From positions 1 to 36,832 of the IMG/VR virus record IMGVR_UViG_3300021963_000338: DNA of 36,832 nucleotides; one strand, written 5' to 3'. Shown in pieces: positions 21,201 through 29,270 of this stretch. Position numbers and translations under genes: made by a program. Numbering within the stretch: position 1 is the first letter of the stretch; each line of letters opens with the position of its first letter. The DNA is from a virus. The notes under the pieces were generated by a model that ran no database searches, was not told the DNA's origin, and was given only the letters and a program-made list of their open reading frames with translations.

Positions 21201-23873
21201 ATACTTGCACTGCGCCTATTCGCAGCACTAATCCTCATACTATTTCTATCAATTCTGGGACAAAATTCAGCTAAAGCAGACGAAACCACTGTAGATACGG
21301 TGGTTGTTAGTCCTGTTTCCACACAGTCTTCGACCTCAACTGATCCAGCTCCATCTCCAAGTCCAGCACCTTCTGCTGTAACTTCGGACCCTCAAACTTC
21401 CAGTACGAGTTCGACCTCGGCCACTCCTGTGTCTTCCCCTGAACCATCTCCTTCGCCCACTCCTGATTCTTCGCAGCCCAGCGATCCAAGTCCAACTGTT
21501 GTGTCTTCACCTTCGCCTGAGACCACTTCAACTTCTCTTCAGACTCAATCCACAAGTTCCGATACAGTTCTAGCTTCTCCTTCTCAGGATAGTGCCCCTG
21601 TATCCACCCAACAACAATCCCCATCAGAAACGGTAACAGCAGTAGTAGCTCCAACGGTAGCCTCCGTTCAGGAAAAAATTACGACTGCAACTGTAACATT
21701 AAATACAGCTATCGATAGTTCTACTGCAACTGTAATTTCTGCCGCTTCTGAACCAATTTTGGCTGCACAAACCGCAATTTCAGCAGCAGAGTCCGCTACA
21801 GCAACAGCAGTAGCTGCTCAGACAGCGGTTGAATCTCAGACAGCAGTAGTTGCCACCGCTACAACAATTGTTGAGTCAGCCACAGCTACCGTTGCTACAG
21901 CCACAGTCGCAGTTGACTCTCAAACTGCCATTGTTGCCACGGCTACAACTAACCTTACAAATGCTCAAAACACTCTGACAGAACTTCAAAATACGCCATC
22001 AGATAGCAAGACATATACAACTGAGGGGTACGTAGCCCCTGTAGCTCCAGAAACACCAACGGTTACAACTACAACTCTTCCAGCCATGTGGGACGCTGCT
22101 ACAAAGATTCAAACACCTTTTGATATTAAAATGGGAAACACCGTATACGAAGGTCAAGGAACAGCTAGCCAGATCTACGTGACCTCAAAGGCAACTATTA
22201 CCTTCGGTACTGGTGACTTCAACTGGTGGGACTTTCCCCAAGGCCCAAGCATCTCAGTCTTTGGATCTGACTTCCAAAGTGCCGGAACAGGTGCTGGTAT
22301 AACAGTAACCACTACAGAAACAACACTTGCTGTGGACTGGGATCTACACAGATTTGGTGATGCAAATGGCCCTATTACCAATGTTAATTGGACTATGACC
22401 GTAAACCCTACTTCTGGGGAATGGACTGGAGTAGCGACAGTTGCAGGTAACACAGCTAACCTTTGGAATGGTCCTCGTATTGGTGTTCGTGAAGCAACAA
22501 ATACTGCTGTAAAACCAATGACAAATGTAACTAACGAAACTTTAGCGGCTCAAATTGAAAGCCAAACAGCGGTAGTTACTGATAAAACAGAGGTTAAAGA
22601 AGAGGCAGTAGCAACCCTTACTACTCTTACAGAGGCAAAAACAACTGCAGAAACAAACCTAACAACGGCTCAAACAAACCTAACAACTGAGCAATCAAAC
22701 TTAACAACAGCTCAGGAAAACCTAACAACCGCCGTTGCTACTGCAAATACTTTAGCGGATACCGCTACTGCTGTGGTTTCTCAGACTGTTGCGACAATAT
22801 CTGCGCTTTCAGCAACTGAAGCTTCGCAAGCGACTCAACAGCAGTCTGGGTCGCAAGGCGAACAGACTCCTGCACCTGCTCCCGATCCAACTCCTCCTGC
22901 TCAAGAATCTTCTCAATCAACAAGTCCTCAGAACCCTCAGCCATCCACGAATCCACCATCTGACGGGCCTTCAACAACTCCTGATTCCACAACTCCTCAA
23001 ACTGATCCATCTACTGATTCTCCAAATCCTCAAGAGCCCGAACAAGAGCCTTCTCAAGAGGAATCATCCACTCCTGATACTGACCCTGAGACTCCAACTG
23101 ACCCTTCATCTGATGACGAAGCTGATTCAACAAATGACTCAACTGATACTTCATCTACTGAGCCTTCCACAGAAGAGCCATCAGAACCCACAGAAGACCC
23201 ACAACAATCGGAAGAGCCCGAAACACCAATCGAAGAACCCGAGGTTCCCCTTGAACCCGAACTGCCTGTGGAACCAGAACAAGAACCAGAGTCACAAGAG
23301 CCAGAGCAACAAAATCCGATAGAAGAATCATCCTCTGATGATACACCATCTGTGGAAGAGGCTGTAACGGATGCCCTTGCAGATGGCAAATTAACTGAGG
23401 CTGAAAAGGAGGTTGTGGCGGAAGCTTTGATTGCAGAAGCCAATGGAGGCCCAGTCTCTGCTGAAGCTATTAAAGAGGCAGGCCTTGAGTATAAGGACCT
23501 TCCACCAGAGACTCCTGTTGAGGTTAGGAAGGATGAAAACGGTAACGAGGTTATAATTACAGCAGACGTTGCCGCAGCCCTCGTGCTACTAGAGAACCCT
23601 GCGGAGTTAATTGGCGAATTATTTAGTGACCCTGGTCAAGCCCTGAAAGCACTTGGAAGTATTGGTGCTGATATGTCCCCCGAAGAACGTGAAGAAGCAC
23701 AAAAAATGGTAGTTGCTGCCGTTATTGCGGGTCAAGCCGCTCTTAACGCAGTAGGTATTGCAGCTTCTGCTACTACAACCACAACAGGTGGTTCTACAGG
23801 CGGAGGCGGTGGAAGTTCTGGTGGCGGTGGTGCCTCTGGAGATAGCAAAGGCGTTAGGAGACGTAGACCTTGA
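21201..23873 (+). CDS. Large secreted Ser/Thr/Pro-rich protein with signal peptide; no standard start codon
   Basis: About 890 residues. The frame encodes a typical signal peptide (LALRLFAALILILFLSIL, then QNSAKA before DETT), yet contains no ATG, GTG or TTG before GTG 21300. ATA 21201 sits six bases after AGAAGGAG; a frameshift from ATG 21175 through the A7 run is the alternative. Domains in order: Ser/Pro/Thr linker, Ala/Thr heptad-like helix, a beta domain (about residues 295-425, ITFGTGDFNWWDFPQG), a second helix, a long Pro/Ser/Glu linker, a helical region, and a Gly-rich tail ending RRRRP. Probably exported to the cell surface; role unknown. Confidence 0.7.
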   Translation: MLALRLFAALILILFLSILGQNSAKADETTVDTVVVSPVSTQSSTSTDPAPSPSPAPSAVTSDPQTSSTSSTSATPVSSPEPSPSPTPDSSQPSDPSPTVVSSPSPETTSTSLQTQSTSSDTVLASPSQDSAPVSTQQQSPSETVTAVVAPTVASVQEKITTATVTLNTAIDSSTATVISAASEPILAAQTAISAAESATATAVAAQTAVESQTAVVATATTIVESATATVATATVAVDSQTAIVATATTNLTNAQNTLTELQNTPSDSKTYTTEGYVAPVAPETPTVTTTTLPAMWDAATKIQTPFDIKMGNTVYEGQGTASQIYVTSKATITFGTGDFNWWDFPQGPSISVFGSDFQSAGTGAGITVTTTETTLAVDWDLHRFGDANGPITNVNWTMTVNPTSGEWTGVATVAGNTANLWNGPRIGVREATNTAVKPMTNVTNETLAAQIESQTAVVTDKTEVKEEAVATLTTLTEAKTTAETNLTTAQTNLTTEQSNLTTAQENLTTAVATANTLADTATAVVSQTVATISALSATEASQATQQQSGSQGEQTPAPAPDPTPPAQESSQSTSPQNPQPSTNPPSDGPSTTPDSTTPQTDPSTDSPNPQEPEQEPSQEESSTPDTDPETPTDPSSDDEADSTNDSTDTSSTEPSTEEPSEPTEDPQQSEEPETPIEEPEVPLEPELPVEPEQEPESQEPEQQNPIEESSSDDTPSVEEAVTDALADGKLTEAEKEVVAEALIAEANGGPVSAEAIKEAGLEYKDLPPETPVEVRKDENGNEVIITADVAAALVLLENPAELIGELFSDPGQALKALGSIGADMSPEEREEAQKMVVAAVIAGQAALNAVGIAASATTTTTGGSTGGGGGSSGGGGASGDSKGVRRRRP

Positions 23874-24043
23874 TTAAGATCATTAAAGACATGATTGACC
23901 AGCTATGGACATTGTTAGGCATGTTTATTGCCTGGGTTGTTCTAGACGGATCTGCAAAGACTGTCGTTGGCTATGCAATTATTGGAACATTGATTGCTTG
24001 GGCCGTTACCTACCCAATTCGTAACCCTAAGGATGAGGAATGA
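23870..24043 (+). CDS. 57-residue holin-like membrane protein
   Basis: TTG start with GGAG nine bases upstream, overlapping the previous stop by 4 nt (TTGA). Two membrane segments (LWTLLGMFIAWVVLDG; TVVGYAIIGTLIAWAVTYP) and a charged tail (IRNPKDEE) fit a small two-span (class II-like) holin. Its stop overlaps the next start (ATGA). Confidence 0.6.
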   Translation: MIKIIKDMIDQLWTLLGMFIAWVVLDGSAKTVVGYAIIGTLIAWAVTYPIRNPKDEE

Positions 24044-24438
24044 AATCAATCGGAAATATTTTATTAAGAATTGTTGCTACTTTTGCAGCTAGCGGTCTAT
24101 CAGTTATTGGTGCCGGAGCAATTGCAGGTGTAGACACTATCACAGCAGTAACTGTAGCTGGTCTAACAGCTGTAGCAGCTGTAGTTGAAAAGCTAGCTCG
24201 TGGTTTTATGAACGACGGAAAGCTAGATCTAGAAGAAATTAACGCGGCCTTTGCAGCAGTAGATACTAAAGCTAAGAGCGAATCAGATCTTAAGGTAGAG
24301 GCTAAGCAAAACGGTACAGATATCGTTATTAGCTCTGCTGGAGCAATCTCTTATGCAGCAGCGTCAGTATCTAAGCCAGATGGACAGGTTCCAGAGGAAC
24401 AACCAGTTGATGAAGATTGGGCTAAGGAGGATAACTAA
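24040..24438 (+). CDS. Holin-like membrane protein
   Basis: 132 residues. The N-terminal 55 residues are hydrophobic (IVATFAASGLSVIGAGAIAG; VTVAGLTAVAAVVEKLARGF), followed by a polar, acidic C-terminal half. This layout is common in actinophage proteins annotated as holins next to endolysins. Its stop overlaps the endolysin start. Which membrane protein is the real holin cannot be told from sequence. Confidence 0.6.
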   Translation: MKSIGNILLRIVATFAASGLSVIGAGAIAGVDTITAVTVAGLTAVAAVVEKLARGFMNDGKLDLEEINAAFAAVDTKAKSESDLKVEAKQNGTDIVISSAGAISYAAASVSKPDGQVPEEQPVDEDWAKEDN

Positions 24439-25004
24439 TGGCAGATCAAGGAACAGCAGCCCGTCTTATTGAGGTTGCAACAGCAGAACTAGGGACTATT
24501 GAAGGTCCTAAGGATAATGAAACTAAGTACGGTGCCTACACAAAGGCTAACTTTCAGCCATGGTGCGGCTCTTTCGTAAACTGGTGCGCTAATGAAGCCG
24601 GCGTAAAGGTACCCAATACTGTTTACACTCCAGGTGGAGCAGCAGCCTTTAAGAAAGCCGGAGCTTGGATTGACGGAGATCTTGCGGATCCAGAACCAGG
24701 GGACATTGCCTATTTTGATTTTCCATCAGATGGCGTAGATCGTATCAGTCACGTTGGCATCGTTATTAAAGACAATGGTGATGGAACTGTATGGTGCATT
24801 GAGGGAAACACAAGCCCTGATGAAAAGGGTAGCCAACGTAATGGCGGTCAAGTTTCTAAGAAGCTACGTGCTTACAAGAAAAACCCTAAGAAGGTTATGA
24901 TTTCAATTGTTGGCTTTGGTCGCCCTAAGTTTAAGGGTGCTGCTAAGCCTGCAACTTCTACAGCAGCTACGGCTGTATGTCAGATGTGTAATCGTCCACT
25001 TTAA
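24438..25004 (+). CDS. CHAP-domain endolysin
   Basis: 188 residues. The CHAP pattern is clear: Cys43 in QPWCGSFVNW, His105 in ISHVGIVI, and Glu122/Asn124 in IEGNTS. CHAP enzymes cut peptidoglycan amide or peptide bonds to release progeny. No separate wall-binding domain is obvious; the C-terminus has an Ala/Thr linker and ends CQMCNRPL, a CxxC pair. No signal peptide, so the holin is needed for access. Confidence 0.85.
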   Translation: MADQGTAARLIEVATAELGTIEGPKDNETKYGAYTKANFQPWCGSFVNWCANEAGVKVPNTVYTPGGAAAFKKAGAWIDGDLADPEPGDIAYFDFPSDGVDRISHVGIVIKDNGDGTVWCIEGNTSPDEKGSQRNGGQVSKKLRAYKKNPKKVMISIVGFGRPKFKGAAKPATSTAATAVCQMCNRPL

Positions 25005-25096
25005 TGTACTACCTAACCCACGTAACCTTTCAAGGGATATTCCTAGTAACACTTTTAGCAATAACTTTGTTAGGGTTTTGGTGGTCGGAACACTAA
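25004..25096 (+). CDS. 30-residue membrane peptide
   Basis: ATG overlaps the endolysin stop (TAATG). One hydrophobic span (FQGIFLVTLLAITLLGFWW) with a short tail SEH; two bases later comes the terminator. It could be a spanin-like or holin-regulating peptide, or a chance ORF. Confidence 0.45.
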   Translation: MYYLTHVTFQGIFLVTLLAITLLGFWWSEH

Positions 25097-25097
25097 T

Positions 25098-25130
25098 AAA
25101 AAACCCCCGGTTATTAGCCGGGGGTTTTTT
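25098..25130. terminator. Bidirectional Rho-independent terminator
   Basis: A6, then CCCCCGG (25104-25110), a 7-base loop, CCGGGGG (25118-25124), then T6. It ends the lysis operon (+) and the DNA-metabolism operon (-). Confidence 0.93.
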
Positions 25131-25131
25131 A

Positions 25132-26310
25132 CTATCGAGACTCTCGTCCTCCAAGAACTACAAGTTCACGTCTTGGATCTACATCTGCACCAACAACAAG
25201 AGAGATAATTCCTGGTGCGCTATCTAAACCTGACTTATCTCTAAACCAAGCTGAACCATTGTCCATAGAAGGATTCTGAATAAATAAGCGTGGTCCGACA
25301 TTCTGTGATCGATAATGGTGATAGTGACCGACATTGAGAATGTCCGCATCCTTTACCGAACAACGGCCCATAACCTGACCACTCCACCACTTAACCATAT
25401 CCCTAGCTTGATGTCCATGTGCCATACCATACATAACCCCGCTTAGGTTAACTGTAAGAGTACTGTCATCTGATGCAGGATATCTAAACTCTACGCGATC
25501 ATGTAAGAACTCGTTTTCCTTACAAATATCCTCTACTTGAGCAACAACGTCAATCTGCCAAGAATCTTCTGGGCGACCAACTAGAAAACGTTGAACCTCA
25601 TCGTGATTACCTGGAACTACTGGAACTATTATCTTTCCAGCTAGAGGGGACATAGCCTTTACTTGAGCAAGAAGCATACGGCGACCTACTCGAACCTGTT
25701 CTGAAACGCCTATATCATGACGTCCCATAACCTTTCCTTTTTGGCTGGTCATACCCTCAATGCAGTCACCAAGCTGAGGCAAAGCAATCTGCCCGATGTT
25801 ATATTTTTTAGCAAGATATTTATGATGCTCAACAGCCTCATCAAAAGAACGAAGAACTCTATCAATAATTGCAGGGGTGTCATCCTTACCATACTGGGTA
25901 TCACCAACGCTATATACAGCAGTTAGGTCCCCAGTTAATTCTGAAACCTTTCCAGGTTTCCACTTTGAAATTCCCTCAAGAAGTTTCTCTAGATCATAAT
26001 CAGGAGCAGTAGAGTTTTGTGCGGGTACAACATTAACTCTAAATGACTCTAACCAATCACCATTAAATGTTTGCCAACGAGAACGTCGGTGAGAGACCAC
26101 AGTCCATTCAGCAGGATCAAGCTTTGCTTCTATAAGAATCTCTTCTGCGCCAGGAGTATTACCATCTGGTCTAGGAGTAGAAACAATAAAGCCACCATCA
26201 GTTCCAATTTCAGAACGAGGACGCCAGGCTTCTGGAATATTTTTGTTAGCTTTATCTGAACCCTGATTACCAGCTTGAATTATTGAATCATAATCATCTG
26301 CTAAAGACAT
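25132..26310 (-). CDS. Metallophosphoesterase
   Basis: 392 residues from ATG 26310, seven bases after GGAG; an in-frame TTG six bases earlier is less likely. The calcineurin-like motifs appear in order: GDTQ (Asp137), GDCIEG (Asp182), GNHDE (Asn235-His236), HGH (298-300) and GHYHHYR (329-333). About 100 N-terminal residues are an extra domain with SHRRSRWQTF. Such phage proteins resemble DNA-repair exonucleases and cyclic-nucleotide hydrolases; the substrate cannot be told. The last gene of its operon. Confidence 0.85.
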   Translation of the reverse strand: MSLADDYDSIIQAGNQGSDKANKNIPEAWRPRSEIGTDGGFIVSTPRPDGNTPGAEEILIEAKLDPAEWTVVSHRRSRWQTFNGDWLESFRVNVVPAQNSTAPDYDLEKLLEGISKWKPGKVSELTGDLTAVYSVGDTQYGKDDTPAIIDRVLRSFDEAVEHHKYLAKKYNIGQIALPQLGDCIEGMTSQKGKVMGRHDIGVSEQVRVGRRMLLAQVKAMSPLAGKIIVPVVPGNHDEVQRFLVGRPEDSWQIDVVAQVEDICKENEFLHDRVEFRYPASDDSTLTVNLSGVMYGMAHGHQARDMVKWWSGQVMGRCSVKDADILNVGHYHHYRSQNVGPRLFIQNPSMDNGSAWFRDKSGLDSAPGIISLVVGADVDPRRELVVLGGRESR

Positions 26311-26534
26311 ACACAATCTCCTCTACGGTGGTCACGAACAGCTGTTTTGCCAAACGTGCCCCCGGCACGACGGAGCAATAAAAATAAATCTTTTGTACTT
26401 AAATCATCATCTTCCATAGCAAATTCAAATGCTTTTTTATCTTCTTCAGGAAGAGTAGCGGCCCACTGACCCACAATACAATTCTTAATACTTCCCAATG
26501 ATTTTGCTTCTGCGTACAAATCTTGTAGCGACAC
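26301..26534 (-). CDS. Small helix-turn-helix-like protein
   Basis: 77 residues. CIVGQWAATLPEEDKKAFEF, then a helix-turn-helix-like end (LSTKDLFLLLRRAGGTFGKT; VRDHRRGDCVC) recalls a family of small actinophage DNA-binding proteins ending in HRxGxCxC. The match is from memory. It overlaps the metallophosphoesterase start by 10 nt. Confidence 0.5.
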   Translation of the reverse strand: MSLQDLYAEAKSLGSIKNCIVGQWAATLPEEDKKAFEFAMEDDDLSTKDLFLLLRRAGGTFGKTAVRDHRRGDCVCL

Positions 26535-26565
26535 TGATGCCTCCTCTTATGCTCCAATTGCAGTA

Positions 26566-26596
26566 CTAGGCCTTAGAGGAGTCCTCTAAGACCTAG
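26566..26596. promoter_or_regulatory. Intergenic hairpin, 13 of 14 pairs
   Basis: CTAGGCCTTAGAGG and CCTCTAAGACCTAG pair at 13 of 14 positions around AGT. No T-run on either side. It sits between two minus-strand genes and may be a terminator without a U-tract, an RNA-processing site or an operator. Confidence 0.5.
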
Positions 26597-26614
26597 TAAC
26601 TAGCATACACGAAA

Positions 26615-26983
26615 TTAGTAAGAAGCGCCTGCTCCTGAATCAAAGTTGGTACGGTCACGCTTTACAGCGGTCTTAATGATTCGACCATTTGCTTGGGTTT
26701 GTCCAGCAGCTGGATCGGTCATCTTTGTATAACTAGCCTTGATTGAGTATGCAGCTCCATTACGATCTTGAGCAGGTAATGCGGCCTGTACATTTGAACG
26801 AGGTGCACCCTTTGCTCCAGATGGATCGCCAGCTGCGGTGTTCTTCTTTGATACAAGTGTTCCTGCCTTAGGTGATGCTGAAGGAGAGGTGAAACCAAGT
26901 CCTTCTTTCATCATAGGCTGGCGACCTTGCTTTGCCATACCTGCAAGCGCCTCGTCAGGGCTTGGGATTGAGCTTTTTGCCAT
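26615..26983 (-). CDS. Hypothetical Ala/Gly/Ser/Lys-rich protein
   Basis: 122 residues, low complexity, without clear hydrophobic core segments except a short central part. It ends FDSGAGASY. Its composition resembles the tiny proteins of 16552-20596, though it lies in the other block. Not recognised. Confidence 0.55.
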   Translation of the reverse strand: MAKSSIPSPDEALAGMAKQGRQPMMKEGLGFTSPSASPKAGTLVSKKNTAAGDPSGAKGAPRSNVQAALPAQDRNGAAYSIKASYTKMTDPAAGQTQANGRIIKTAVKRDRTNFDSGAGASY

Positions 26984-27026
26984 GGGGTTCCTAACTGTTT
27001 AGAGATCTCTTAATATAAAGAATATA

Positions 27027-27311
27027 TCAACTTACATTGATAGTAAAGACTATCGCTGAAATTTGTCCGTCCCGTGAATCCACGGTGGTAAAGCCTGGTC
27101 GGCAGCTTAGGTCAAGACCTCTAGGGGCAACATAGCCTCTAGCGATAGCAATTGCCTTTACAGCCTGATTTACTGCGGATGCTCCTACAGCCCTAAGCTT
27201 AACTTGAGGGCGCTCATAAAGAGCATGAGCAATAGCAGAGCCTACGGATTGTGCATTAGAACCTGCACTTACACGTAAAAACTGCTCTTCTGTTGTATCT
27301 TTTTCAATCAC
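27027..27311 (-). CDS. SpoVS-like protein (Alba-related fold)
   Basis: 94 residues from GTG, with AAAGGA ten bases upstream. FLRVSAGSNAQSVGSAIAHA, AVGASAVNQAVKAIAIARGY and VAPRGLDLSCRPGF match stage V sporulation protein S nearly end to end. SpoVS has an Alba-like nucleic-acid-binding fold and a sporulation role in Bacillus; the phage role is unknown, possibly RNA or DNA binding. Confidence 0.85.
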   Translation of the reverse strand: MIEKDTTEEQFLRVSAGSNAQSVGSAIAHALYERPQVKLRAVGASAVNQAVKAIAIARGYVAPRGLDLSCRPGFTTVDSRDGQISAIVFTINVS

Positions 27312-27371
27312 GAGTTTGTAGTCCTTTGGATTCGATTATTAGTCGCCCACCCAAGGAACAAGGTACGTTAT

Positions 27372-27722
27372 TTATGGAGTTAAGTCAGGGTATCCAGCCT
27401 CTTTTAATAGCCTAATTAAGTCATCTAGCCGTAAAACAGCAGGCCAATCCCCGACACTTGCTGGTCCCTGGCCATTAAGGCGCAGTACAGCGATTGGAAG
27501 AGTTTCTCCATCACTACGCTCTTTTAGCTGCTTTATAGCAGCGCTAGGGTTGAAATCTTTTCTAGCCTTTACTTCCCAATCAATGCCGATAGTTCCGGTA
27601 ACGTCTGTTCCGGATCTACCTGCGCCAGTTGATTTAGCGTAAGGCCAACCTTCTAGGACAAGTTTTTCTGCAAGAATATCTTGAGATTTATACCCACGAT
27701 GTTTTCTACTCTGCGAAGGCAT
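27372..27722 (-). CDS. PD-(D/E)XK nuclease, Holliday-junction-resolvase-like
   Basis: 116 residues. Asp40 in GRSGTDVTGT and Glu50-x-Lys52 in DWEVKARKDF form the PD-(D/E)XK catalytic core, after a helix with KSQDILAEKL. The length fits small resolvases. It probably trims branched DNA during replication or packaging. A second enzyme of this type is at 30455-30772. It overlaps the dNMP kinase gene by 17 nt. Confidence 0.7.
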   Translation of the reverse strand: MPSQSRKHRGYKSQDILAEKLVLEGWPYAKSTGAGRSGTDVTGTIGIDWEVKARKDFNPSAAIKQLKERSDGETLPIAVLRLNGQGPASVGDWPAVLRLDDLIRLLKEAGYPDLTP

Positions 27723-28305
27723 TACTCATCCTGGTCTGTACTAGTAGCCGTAGATCATCAATGGTCCCGTTATTAATAAAGATTTGATCAACTTTGTAGC
27801 CGTCTAGCTCATGCTCTGATATATGAGAATTTACTGCTTCAACCCCAAGACGCTTTACGCGCCAAAGTTGTCCCCCAAGTGAGCGTAGATGTTCAGCCTC
27901 ATTTACAAACCTAACATCAGTGATAACTACTCGATCATCTGGATCGATGTTCTTTAATGCGACCTCAACCCAGATATCTGAATCAATAATGTTACGTGCA
28001 GCAACACCCAGGTCTTGAAGCAACCTGCGTACTTGCGGCTCTTGCTTTGCAGCATCCCAACCAACAAGATTAATTAAATCTTTTAAATAACCTGTAGGAC
28101 TGCAACTAACCATGGGGTTAATTTCATATAAAAAGTTTCTTATGGCGTCTGCAAAGGCAATTCTTTTATAGCCATACTTCTCTACCAGGATAGATGCGAG
28201 GGTATCTTTCCCGGACTGTGCGTAACCGGTAAGACCAATAACGTTATAGCTAGGAGATATGCCTAACTCCTCATCGGTAAATAAAGACATTTGTTCCCAG
28301 GTCAT
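27706..28305 (-). CDS. Deoxynucleoside monophosphate kinase
   Basis: 199 residues from ATG 28305 (ATGA overlap with the upstream gene); a TTG at 28317 is less likely. The P-loop is GYAQSGKDT (27-35, Lys33), the GKDT form typical of phage dNMP kinases such as T4 gp1. IAFADAIRNFLYEINP and VVITDVRFVNEAEHLR are further conserved parts. It converts dNMPs to dNDPs, feeding DNA synthesis with the class II reductase. Confidence 0.8.
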   Translation of the reverse strand: MTWEQMSLFTDEELGISPSYNVIGLTGYAQSGKDTLASILVEKYGYKRIAFADAIRNFLYEINPMVSCSPTGYLKDLINLVGWDAAKQEPQVRRLLQDLGVAARNIIDSDIWVEVALKNIDPDDRVVITDVRFVNEAEHLRSLGGQLWRVKRLGVEAVNSHISEHELDGYKVDQIFINNGTIDDLRLLVQTRMSNAFAE

Positions 28306-28799
28306 GGTGTCAACCAACTGCTTCTACCGGTTGCCTTATTAATATTTACACGGCGAGTAATCTCACGGTTAATGAGAGAGATATCTTTAGACAAGCGCTC
28401 AGAGATAATATGAATTAATCCATGATAGTTAGAAAGCTCATGTAAAGCATCGGCTTTAGTGCGGTAGTCAGGATCTACTTCAATTTCGGCGTCAATCATA
28501 GAAACCGCAGTGCCGTTCTTTTTTAACGCTAGACGCTTCTGTGCACGAACAAATGACAAGTTCTTATCTGCTTCTGCCTTATCTACTTCAGCGCACCACA
28601 ACTGTAAGTTAATAAATTCTAGATAAGCGACATACTTGGTATACAGATCCATAACCTGCTCTTCCATAAGCTCAGTTATATCTGCTGGTAGTGAGGGGGC
28701 GTCATAACTGTATTTGCCGTTTACCGTCATACCCTGCGTATTTAGAGCGGCAATAGTTCTACTACTTGCCTCTGCTACCTTTAACTCAATTGGACTCAT
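28302..28799 (-). CDS. Hypothetical helical protein
   Basis: 165 residues, start after AAGGAG. Almost wholly helical, with a charged central stretch (DKAEADKNLSFVRAQKRLAL) and a C-terminal basic helix (ISLINREITRRVNINKATG). Its conserved place in the DNA metabolism operon suggests a replication or recombination accessory. Not recognised. Confidence 0.65.
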   Translation of the reverse strand: MSPIELKVAEASSRTIAALNTQGMTVNGKYSYDAPSLPADITELMEEQVMDLYTKYVAYLEFINLQLWCAEVDKAEADKNLSFVRAQKRLALKKNGTAVSMIDAEIEVDPDYRTKADALHELSNYHGLIHIISERLSKDISLINREITRRVNINKATGRSSWLTP

Positions 28800-28962
28800 C
28801 TAAGTTCTCCTTTAACCAAGCGTTCCACTCATCTTGAAGATCATCTTCTTCGATGTACTCGTCATAACCCATCTCCATCAGATGCTCAATAAAATCATCA
28901 TCTGCTACATATACGGGTAACCCATCAAGGGTAATACCGTTTTCAGTACGCTCTAAATGCAT
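28786..28962 (-). CDS. 58-residue acidic protein
   Basis: Strong AGGAGGGG site before the ATG. The product (MHLERTENGITLDGLPVYVA, then DDDFIEHLMEMGYDEYIEED) is acidic and helical. It overlaps the next gene by 14 nt and contains that gene's ribosome binding site. Not recognised. Confidence 0.65.
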   Translation of the reverse strand: MHLERTENGITLDGLPVYVADDDFIEHLMEMGYDEYIEEDDLQDEWNAWLKENLDESN

Positions 28963-28971
28963 GACCCCTCC

Positions 28972-29103
28972 TTAACAGTAATTGCAGTAGTTGTTTATTC
29001 TAACATTCTTAATAGCAATATAAAACTCACGTCCACAATGACTACATGAAACTAGCTTTAAATTAGATTTACTTTTTAATTTAGGGATGCGTAGTTTAAT
29101 CAT
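28972..29103 (-). CDS. 43-residue zinc-ribbon protein
   Basis: MIKLRIPKLKSKSNLKLVS, then CSHCG and a final YCNYC: two CxxC pairs about 20 residues apart, a minimal zinc ribbon. The ATG overlaps the stop of the FmdB-like gene (ATGA). Confidence 0.6.
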   Translation of the reverse strand: MIKLRIPKLKSKSNLKLVSCSHCGREFYIAIKNVRINNYCNYC

Positions 29104-29270
29104 TGTCCGCCCCATCCCCCGCCTTTTAGGTGAATGCCAAAATTAGAGTATTTACGAAAACCTTCACCACCACACTCGCAGACTACTGCAGGAGCTGGTC
29201 CATCTGTAATCGGGAAAAAACTTTCAAAAGTCTCCTGACAAGTAGTGCACTTATATTCGTAGTTAGGCAT
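29100..29270 (-). CDS. FmdB-family zinc-ribbon protein
   Basis: 56 residues. MPNYEYKCTTCQETF and CECGG give two CxxC knuckles; the end GIHLKGGGWGGQ matches the FmdB-family ending (GxHFKGxGWY). Function unknown, presumed regulatory. Overlaps neighbours on both sides. Confidence 0.75.
   Translation of the reverse strand: MPNYEYKCTTCQETFESFFPITDGPAPAVVCECGGEGFRKYSNFGIHLKGGGWGGQ

Noticed and set aside
21307-21654. Antisense ORF with a membrane segment and coiled-coil look
   Set aside because: It is a mirror effect: Ser/Pro/Thr codons read on the other strand in this phase give codons ending in G (AAG, GAG, TTG, TGG), which mimic a Lys/Glu/Leu coil. The sense frame has normal codon use and a signal peptide.
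22765-23010. Antisense ORF rich in Glu/Leu/Gln
   Set aside because: The same composition effect under the Pro/Ser-rich part of the secreted protein.
23054-23443. Antisense Ser/Gly-rich ORF
   Set aside because: A shadow of the acidic Pro/Ser/Glu repeat on the sense strand; no ribosome binding site.
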